Below are positions 1-5,086 of a stretch of DNA of 7,795 bases, one piece after another. Positions within the stretch are counted from its first letter, which is position 1; the number at the start of each line of letters is the position of its first letter. The position numbers and the translations under genes were made by a program. Origin of the DNA: Gemmatimonadota bacterium (GTDB lineage Bacteria; Gemmatimonadota; Gemmatimonadetes; Longimicrobiales; Gaopeijiaceae). Below the pieces are notes generated by a model. That model was given only the letters and a program-made list of their open reading frames with translations, made no database searches and was not told where the DNA came from. The stretch spans positions 1 to 7,795 of the forward strand of contig JAUXEE010000078.1 in the NCBI GenBank assembly GCA_030618065.1, given 5' to 3'.

Positions 1-945
1 CACCAGGGGACGGAAGTGGTTGGGTGGATACCATGTCTGGCCGGTCTCCATCCGCTCTTCCAGCTCTGCCGTAGGCTCGAACACCTCTCCATACATCCCA
101 CTCAGGTGGTGAAGACAGGACCAGGTGAGGAAATCGGCGCCTTTGGCCCCGATGACGTCGTGTGCCCTGAAGGGGTTCGGCCCTACCAATTTCCGGACGA
201 GCTTGTCGATCTTCCAAAAGGGCATGTTGCTCGCCTCATGGTACCGAAGGCCTGCCAGGGTGATTCCGCAGAAGAGGACGTCCAGGACGAAGGACCAGTG
301 ATCGCTCACCGGCACGGGAACCAGGCCCAGGGCCCAGAGGAGCTGGGTCACGGCCGATGGCTCGGGCTCCACCACCTCCCAGATCTTGTTGATCTCGTGG
401 GGAAAGGCCGGGTGGGCGATTCCCACGCCCAGCTCTGAGCTGGGAAAGCCCGAGGTGACGGAGCGGATGGCGATGTCCGGGAAAGCTTCCCGGAAAACCC
501 GGTAGTGGGCCTTCTTCACTTCAAGAATCTCCGGGATAGCCTCCAACAAGAAGCGGGGCCGAAGCTGCTTCAGCTCTTCGGGGAGACTCTTCCCGTCATA
601 GCTCATACGGATGATGCCCCCCATGACGGCGTCGGCACCCTCCTTCCCAAAAGCCTGAGCCAGACCGGGGTACTGGGCCCCCAGTCCATCCGGGGCACCG
701 GGAAGATCCAGGGCCACCACGGGCACGCCGTAGGGATGCAGCCTGGACCCCAGTTGCATGGTCTTGCCCGCTCCCACGATGCCACTGGCCCCCGAGATGA
801 CCAGGGAGCCCCGCTGACCACTCTTTCCGAAGACCTCGTCCACCAGCCCGGCAGGATCGGCGGGAAGGCGGGCATTCTTGAAGACGTCCAGGACCGTACC
901 CAGTCCAAGGGTTTGGAGGGTCGGCTCTCTCAGTGTCTGAGTCAT
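1..945 (-). CDS. Divergent 3-hydroxyacyl-CoA dehydrogenase, 3' end cut by window edge
   Basis: This is an open frame from an ATG at 945 to base 1 with no stop: 315 residues, C-terminus outside the window. The predicted reaction is NAD-dependent oxidation of a 3-hydroxyacyl-CoA to the 3-ketoacyl-CoA in the cytoplasm. The N-terminal Rossmann fold shows ISGASGIVGAG (about residues 50-60), then VVALD, with Asp80 at the end of the second strand as expected for NAD. FLLEAIPEILEVKK (about 132-145) matches the family's conserved 'EAVxEdxxxK' segment. TSGFPSSEL (164-172) matches the 'TSSLxxxEL' loop. HPAFPHEINKIWE puts His178 and Glu190 exactly 12 apart, like the His/Glu catalytic pair of classical enzymes. 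From about residue 205 the helical C-terminal domain follows. Oddities: a GxxGxxG rather than GxGxxG nucleotide loop, a shortened Ser-to-His loop, and Asp222 where classical enzymes have a catalytic Asn. It lies 14 bases downstream of the thiolase gene, so co-transcription is likely. The family is fairly secure; the substrate is unknown. Confidence 0.85.
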   Translation of the reverse strand, partial: MTQTLREPTLQTLGLGTVLDVFKNARLPADPAGLVDEVFGKSGQRGSLVISGASGIVGAGKTMQLGSRLHPYGVPVVALDLPGAPDGLGAQYPGLAQAFGKEGADAVMGGIIRMSYDGKSLPEELKQLRPRFLLEAIPEILEVKKAHYRVFREAFPDIAIRSVTSGFPSSELGVGIAHPAFPHEINKIWEVVEPEPSAVTQLLWALGLVPVPVSDHWSFVLDVLFCGITLAGLRYHEASNMPFWKIDKLVRKLVGPNPFRAHDVIGAKGADFLTWSCLHHLSGMYGEVFEPTAELEERMETGQTWYPPNHFRPLV

Positions 946-950
946 GGTGC

Positions 951-959
951 CTTCTCTCC
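951..959 (-). promoter_or_regulatory. Ribosome binding site of the 3-hydroxyacyl-CoA dehydrogenase gene
   Basis: Read on the minus strand, GGAGAGAAGG lies in the 14-base gap between the thiolase stop and the ATG at 945, a few bases before the start. It supports this ATG over other starts and shows that the downstream gene of the pair is translated independently. Confidence 0.7.
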
Positions 960-2138
960 TCAGGAAACTTGGAAGATGGATGCGATGCCGACGTCACCTG
1001 CTGCGCAGCCGAACACCAATACGTTTCCGCCACCCAGCTCCACAGCCTCCTCGAGGGCCTCGATGAGGACTCTGGTGAGGGTCGGCCCTTGGGGATGACC
1101 CCAGACCAGGGGACACCCGGTGTTGTTCATCTCCCGCCAGTCGTAGTCCAGAAGCTCGGCGAAGATGACGTCGTTCACGGCAAAGGGGTTGTGGTTTTTC
1201 ACCACGGCCATGTCGGCCATGGTCAGGCCGGTCCGGTCCAGAAGCTTCTGGACCGCAAAGGCAGGGGCTTCCGGCATCAGACTGGGCTGCGTCCGAACCT
1301 CCGTCTTCGCCACGAATCGGATATCGATCTCGGGCCTGACGCTCAGCTCTTTGGCCCTATCCTCACTGGTGACCAGAAGGGCGGCCATCCCGTCGGAGGC
1401 ATGGGTCTGGGTCCCGCCGGTCACGCAGGTATCCAGCTCCCGCATGGCCCGGAGGCCATCCAGGGTGAGATCCCTGGCGCCCAGGTCATCGTCGATCCGG
1501 CCCAACGGCCTCCCCGCCACATTCAAGACCTCCAGGGGAACGAGAACTCGATCGAGAAACCCCGAGTTCTTCGCCTCGAAGTACTGTTGGTGACGATGGT
1601 AGGCCACCTCGTCCACCTCGGCTCGGTCTGTCTTGTACTTCCGGGCGGCGATGCCGGCGGCGGCGATCATGGCGTTCCCGGTGGCCGGGTCGAAGCCGAA
1701 GTTGTCCCAAACGTCGGCGAGAGCCTGCGTCCGCTCGTGGGCCCGCCTTTCCGGGAAAACACCGACAGGGGAATCGCTGGTCCGGTCGAAGGTCAGAACC
1801 CCCACCACGTCGGCGGCCCCGTTATCCACTTCGGCCCCAGCCAGAAGAACGGCTTGCAGGCCGGTGGCGCATGCCTGCTCCACATGGTAGCCGGGAATCC
1901 GATGCCCCATGCAAGAGGAAACCAGAGGCGTAGTCCAGAACTTCCAGTGCCAGGGGATCGTGGATCCTATGATCAGGTACTCGAGTTCGGACTTCTTCAC
2001 ACCCCTCAGGCCGAGGATCCGGGCCATGGATTCCCCGGCGAACTGGCCGATGTTCACTTCCGCCAGAGCGGAGGTTTGCCAGGCCGGGAAGTAGCTACTG
2101 CCCCAGGTGCCGTAGGGGATTCTAGCTCTGGGAAGCAT
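960..2138 (-). CDS. Thiolase family protein (acetyl-CoA acyltransferase-like)
   Basis: This is a complete 392-residue protein, the usual length for a thiolase. It is predicted to cleave 3-ketoacyl-CoA with CoA, or run the reverse Claisen condensation, in the cytoplasm. The N-terminus has the family's RIPYGTWG start (compare 'RTPfGxfgG'). The nucleophile is Cys90 in EQACATGLQAV. ASDGMAALL (247-255) matches the 'SDGAAAlll' motif. HNPF (316-319) sits where the classical NEAF motif lies. WGHPQGPTLTR carries the conserved active-site His348. FGCAAGD carries the second catalytic Cys378. Numbering is nearly that of the Zoogloea enzyme (Cys89, His348, Cys378), so no large insertions are present. Departures are HNPF for NEAF and C-A-A for the usual C-x-G, which suggest a divergent subfamily with unknown acyl specificity. 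The start is supported by a strong ribosome site. It is the first gene of a two-gene unit with the dehydrogenase, which would supply its substrate. Confidence 0.95.
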   Translation of the reverse strand: MLPRARIPYGTWGSSYFPAWQTSALAEVNIGQFAGESMARILGLRGVKKSELEYLIIGSTIPWHWKFWTTPLVSSCMGHRIPGYHVEQACATGLQAVLLAGAEVDNGAADVVGVLTFDRTSDSPVGVFPERRAHERTQALADVWDNFGFDPATGNAMIAAAGIAARKYKTDRAEVDEVAYHRHQQYFEAKNSGFLDRVLVPLEVLNVAGRPLGRIDDDLGARDLTLDGLRAMRELDTCVTGGTQTHASDGMAALLVTSEDRAKELSVRPEIDIRFVAKTEVRTQPSLMPEAPAFAVQKLLDRTGLTMADMAVVKNHNPFAVNDVIFAELLDYDWREMNNTGCPLVWGHPQGPTLTRVLIEALEEAVELGGGNVLVFGCAAGDVGIASIFQVS

Positions 2139-2260
2139 CAGGTTCTCCCCCTTCTTGGTTGTCGCTGTTGCGATTCAGGGCACTCCTCCCGAACCTAGCC
2201 GGAAGACGACCTGCAATGTGCGGATCGTTGACCAGGTTGGAAAGGCGGGAGGTCGTCAAA
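2139..2260 (-). other. Thiolase gene leader with an 8-bp inverted repeat
   Basis: This non-coding stretch precedes the thiolase ATG and should hold the promoter of the thiolase/dehydrogenase unit. I see no convincing -35/-10 pair; a TTGACG at about 2254-2259 has no good -10 partner at the right distance. Two arms, GACGACCT at 2205-2212 and AGGTCGTC at 2250-2257, are perfect inverted complements separated by 37 bases. This could be a weak RNA stem or a split protein-binding site, but may be chance. Confidence 0.35.
2145..2153 (-). promoter_or_regulatory. Strong ribosome binding site of the thiolase gene
   Basis: On the minus strand AAGGGGGAG lies six bases before the ATG at 2138. The spacing and purine run are near ideal and fix the thiolase start. 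This start also matches the short N-terminus normal for thiolases. Confidence 0.75.
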
Positions 2261-2291
2261 GGAGGCTCTGCGCAAGTGGCGAAGAGCCTCC
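2261..2291 (-). terminator. Terminator-like hairpin after the barrel protein gene
   Basis: Perfect 9-bp inverted arms, GGAGGCTCT (2261-2269) and AGAGCCTCC (2283-2291), enclose a 13-base loop. The stem begins 6 bases after the stop codon of the outer-membrane protein gene (TGA at 2298-2300). On the minus strand it is followed by only TTTG, so the U-tract is short; the preceding bases are TTTT. The position suggests a factor-independent, perhaps leaky, terminator separating this gene from the thiolase unit. It could equally be a 3'-end stabilising stem. Confidence 0.55.
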
Positions 2292-2297
2292 AAAACC

Positions 2298-4904
2298 TCA
2301 GAAACCGAAGCCCATCCCCATGTAGTAGGTGGTTCGTTCTTCGCTCCCCACGACGGACAGCGAGACGGAATTGCTCGTGTCCAGGAAGGTGCAGAAGGTG
2401 AGCCAGACTCCTCCGCCGAACCCGGTATGCCACCCGCCAGGTGAGTCCCCGTCTACGAAGACCCTGCCCACGTCCGCCAGCCCGAAGACTCCACCTTCAC
2501 CAGGCAGAATGAAGAAGAAATCGCCCAACCGGAGCCTCAGCTCCGCGCTGCCATACGCCGAAGCGTCCCCCGCGAACCGTTCGGCCGACCACCCACGCAG
2601 GTTGGAACGACCGCCCAGGTACGCAGCCTCCTGGAAGGGTGCTTGGCCAAACACCTTCTCTCCTCCCACGCGGAAGGCCAGCGTCGGCCGAAGCACGCGG
2701 TCCGTGGCGGTCAGGAAGGCCGCTGCCTCAGCGCCGATCTTCCCGAACGTCTCCCCGACATCCCACACGGCTGGGGTGAACTCCCCCGCGGCCCGAATAC
2801 CGAACCCACTTGTCAGGGAGAGCTGGTGGCTGCGTGTATTCCACGCGAAGCCCACCTTGGCCCCGATCCGGCCCAGCTCCCCAGCCCCGTACAGTGTGTC
2901 CTGGATGGATTGGAAGAAGATGGATTCGTTACTCCCTGTCCGAGAGAATCGAGCGAAGGAACCCAGAGAGAGCTCCATCTCCTCGCCCAAGGTGAGCACC
3001 AAACGGGGTTCGAGGCGGACTTGGCTCAGTTCGACGAGGAAGAGCCGCTGGGACACCTCTCTTTCGGTGTCGTTCCCTAGCCCGTGGTAACGCAGGATGT
3101 CGATTCCCGAGATCCCGGCGTCGACTTCGAATCGGGTGGTGGAATTCTCCCGCTGGAAGACGCCTGCGATGCCCACCTGGCCCCAACCGTCACCCGTGGC
3201 CAAGCCGCCCCTCACTGTCACCTGAGATGCGAAGGGACGCTTGCGAAAGCCATATTTCGTGAAGGTGTAGCCTGCACCGAGAAGCACCCCGAAGTTGGGT
3301 CCGACCTCTACCCAGGCGTTGGGACGGGCCCACATTCCCCAATCGCGGGGCGGATAGCGATCCAGGTCCGACCCGATCCATTCGTCATAGGGACGGGAGT
3401 CCAAGGTCGAGTGGGGGCCCAGCTCCACGGTGGTCTGCTTGCCCGCGTCGTAGAAGCGGACTCCCCCGACGCGGCTGGAGTCCACCAACTCATCCCGGCC
3501 ACCACCGCCGATGATTCGCAGGGTGATGTCCGCATCTCCATCCCCCCTCACGATCGCACGGTCCGCTCCACCCCAGAGGCCGATCCGCACCTCACGCGTC
3601 TCTCTGGCATCGAAGCGCCGATGGAAATAGACCCGGGCTCCCTCCCGGTTTGCGCGAAGCGACACATCGACGAACCGATGGTTCACACGCAGGATCTCGA
3701 CGATCTCGGCTTCATTGGTGGCGTGAATCTCGACTTCCCTGGCCAGCAGGTCGTAGTACCCGTTCGCCTCTTCCTTCAGCCCGTCGCGCCGATTCTTCAG
3801 GGCTGCGGCCAGATTTTTTCCACCGACCCCGTACAACGATGTAGGAAGCCGGCGAACCGCATCTTCGATGACCTGGTCGGTGAGCAGATTCTGGACCCAA
3901 GCTGAGGTCGAGTCCCACGCCGCACGGTCCAGGCCCGCCAGGAAACGCCGGTCCACCTCTCGGGCATGCCAATTGAGGTTGAGCGTGTTGGAGTACTCGG
4001 GCCCGAAGCTCACGAGCTGTGGATAGAAACGAGTGGCGATGCTGAGCGCCACGCCATCCAGCTTGACGAAAGCCTCGTCGTGATCCCGGGAAATTGGCAC
4101 CCACGATCTGACCGGGCCGGAGTCGTCCAGGAGGGCCCAACGCCAGTTGTCCCGGTGCCGGTCACGGTCTCCGACGAGAATGTCCATGAGGCGGGCCGTC
4201 AGAAAGGCGTGTGCGTCCACCAGATCCTCTGGTCCGTCGTCGATCCGCTCGAAGAGCCGGTCGGGTCCGATGACCTTGATCGCCGCGCCGAAGCCCCCTC
4301 TCCCTTCGTCATCCGCCTCATCGGGGCGTTCCTCGATGATCCCCAAGAGCCCAGCGAACTGCCGGCGGAACTCGCCAAGGGAAGCGTCGTCGGGCATGAC
4401 AGCGAGGGTCGGCTTGGCGTGAAGCACACCGACGGCCTCCAGCAGGGGCGACACCACAAGCGCACCCGTCGGGTGTGAGGCGCTCGCTCCGTCTTGGATC
4501 AGGTCTGCCACCAGGCCCCCTTGGAATGACTGAGGCAGCCTGGCCGTGGGTGTCTTGAAGACGCTCCGGAACTGGTAGGTCCGTCCGTCAGCCCCGTGGA
4601 AACGAAGCGATGTGGTCTGACTGCCCGCGTGAGCGCGGACGGGCGTCAGGCCGCCGGCAAACCGCTGGAGATCGAGCACCTCGACCCGGATGGGGGTGGT
4701 CCAGAGCTCCCGGTAGTGCGCTCCCATGAGGAGTCGCCTGAGACTCCCGGCCCCGTACCTGATACCGGGGACGACTACGGTATCCGGGAGTGGGCGGAGC
4801 TGGCCGGCGGCCGGCCCTCCCAGCGACAGGGCCACGGTAGACAGCACCAGCATGATACGACGATGACGGATGCCGACGGACCTTGAAGTCCGAAGTCGGT
4901 TCAC
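2298..4904 (-). CDS. Outer-membrane Omp85-type barrel protein with N-terminal kinase-like domain
   Basis: 868 residues from a GTG start. Residues 1 to about 34 form a signal peptide: Arg-rich start, hydrophobic IMLVLSTVALSLGG, then PAAGQ. Residues about 45-385 carry HipA/FAM20-like kinase signatures: a beta strand with FRSVFK (Lys117, possible nucleotide-binding Lys), a helical region ending near 193, the catalytic-loop motif GDRDRHRDNW (Asp248, His250, Asn253, the spacing seen in HipA D-A-H-A-K-N), and ISRDHDEAF with Asp274 or Asp276 as metal ligand. Residues about 420-490 are a Gly/Asp-rich beta region with GGGGRDELV. From about 530 to Phe868 alternating beta strands form a barrel; LGGRSNLRGW (763-772) matches the Omp85 loop-6 'RG(F/Y)' motif and FGLADVGRVFVDGD the usual penultimate strands. 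The protein ends in aromatic Phe, typical of barrels. I see no POTRA repeats. Barrel and signal peptide are solid; kinase activity is inference. Confidence 0.85.
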   Translation of the reverse strand: MNRLRTSRSVGIRHRRIMLVLSTVALSLGGPAAGQLRPLPDTVVVPGIRYGAGSLRRLLMGAHYRELWTTPIRVEVLDLQRFAGGLTPVRAHAGSQTTSLRFHGADGRTYQFRSVFKTPTARLPQSFQGGLVADLIQDGASASHPTGALVVSPLLEAVGVLHAKPTLAVMPDDASLGEFRRQFAGLLGIIEERPDEADDEGRGGFGAAIKVIGPDRLFERIDDGPEDLVDAHAFLTARLMDILVGDRDRHRDNWRWALLDDSGPVRSWVPISRDHDEAFVKLDGVALSIATRFYPQLVSFGPEYSNTLNLNWHAREVDRRFLAGLDRAAWDSTSAWVQNLLTDQVIEDAVRRLPTSLYGVGGKNLAAALKNRRDGLKEEANGYYDLLAREVEIHATNEAEIVEILRVNHRFVDVSLRANREGARVYFHRRFDARETREVRIGLWGGADRAIVRGDGDADITLRIIGGGGRDELVDSSRVGGVRFYDAGKQTTVELGPHSTLDSRPYDEWIGSDLDRYPPRDWGMWARPNAWVEVGPNFGVLLGAGYTFTKYGFRKRPFASQVTVRGGLATGDGWGQVGIAGVFQRENSTTRFEVDAGISGIDILRYHGLGNDTEREVSQRLFLVELSQVRLEPRLVLTLGEEMELSLGSFARFSRTGSNESIFFQSIQDTLYGAGELGRIGAKVGFAWNTRSHQLSLTSGFGIRAAGEFTPAVWDVGETFGKIGAEAAAFLTATDRVLRPTLAFRVGGEKVFGQAPFQEAAYLGGRSNLRGWSAERFAGDASAYGSAELRLRLGDFFFILPGEGGVFGLADVGRVFVDGDSPGGWHTGFGGGVWLTFCTFLDTSNSVSLSVVGSEERTTYYMGMGFGF

Positions 4905-4913
4905 TGCAAAGCG

Positions 4914-4918
4914 CCCCT
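4914..4918 (-). promoter_or_regulatory. Weak ribosome binding site supporting a GTG start
   Basis: On the minus strand AGGGG lies nine bases before the GTG at 4902-4904. The only in-frame ATG alternative nearby (residue 18, at 4853) has no purine-rich site before it and would remove the Arg-rich head of the signal peptide. I therefore keep the GTG, with modest certainty. The AT-rich TTTATAG next to it could also be part of a promoter, but no -35 partner is visible. Confidence 0.4.
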
Positions 4919-4932
4919 ATAAATGGGTGAGT

Positions 4933-4949
4933 CCGCGCGACTCGCGCGG
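4933..4949 (-). repeat. GC-only 7-bp hairpin in the leader of the barrel protein gene
   Basis: CCGCGCG (4933-4939) and CGCGCGG (4943-4949) are perfect inverted arms with a three-base loop. It lies about 30 bases before the GTG start. On the minus strand it is followed by ACTCACCC, so there is no U-tract and it is not an ordinary terminator. It would be a very stable stem if transcribed as part of the 5' leader. Confidence 0.5.
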
Positions 4950-4980
4950 CACCATGGACTACCCCATCGAACGCTTCGGG

Positions 4981-5027
4981 CTTGGTGGCGGTTCCCCCGG
5001 GGACACCAAGGCTAGCCAGGAACCGCC
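4981..5027 (-). repeat. Interlocking inverted repeats between the peptidase and barrel genes
   Basis: Two perfect stems share this 47-base stretch. One pairs GGCGGTTCC (4987-4995) with GGAACCGCC (5019-5027). The other pairs CTTGGTG (4981-4987) with CACCAAG (5004-5010). The pairings cross, so in RNA they are either mutually exclusive or form a pseudoknot. Two palindromes, CCCCGGGG (4995-5002) and GGCTAGCC (5010-5017), lie inside. No U-tract follows on either strand. It could be a regulatory leader element or a 3'-end structure of the peptidase transcript. Confidence 0.5.
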
Positions 5028-5086
5028 TTCTTCGTAGTCGTCCACGACCAGGACAGCGTCGGCGGTTGGACTATCCCTCCCCCTTC

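Larger units (their letters stand above)
4905..5086. other. 182-base intergenic region without a gene
   Basis: This gap separates the peptidase stop from the barrel protein start. Apart from the inverted repeats listed separately it holds no supported gene and no clear promoter. Confidence 0.6.

Noticed and set aside
596..1033. Minus-strand open frame overlapping the dehydrogenase N-terminus and the thiolase end
   Set aside because: It is in a different frame from the dehydrogenase, whose translation shows the Rossmann fold and the His/Glu pair; this one is Arg/Gly/Ser-rich without motifs.
933..2198. Long plus-strand open frame (about 421 codons) opposite the thiolase
   Set aside because: It lies antisense to a thiolase with all catalytic residues intact. 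Its translation is Gly/His/Pro-rich with no recognisable motif, as expected for an antisense frame in GC-rich DNA.
2254..2259. TTGACG as a -35 box for the thiolase promoter
   Set aside because: No -10-like hexamer is found 16-18 bases downstream on the minus strand, and the sequence is next to the terminator-like stem.
3084..3905. Plus-strand open frame of about 273 codons inside the barrel protein gene
   Set aside because: It is antisense to a gene with clear domain signatures; no ribosome site or homology pattern supports it.
4958..5083. Minus-strand frame in the peptidase-barrel gap reading VLVVDDYEEGGSW, resembling the start of a response regulator
   Set aside because: There is no credible start codon or ribosome site, it stops after about 40 codons, and it overlaps the inverted repeats. 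The resemblance is too short to call a gene fragment.
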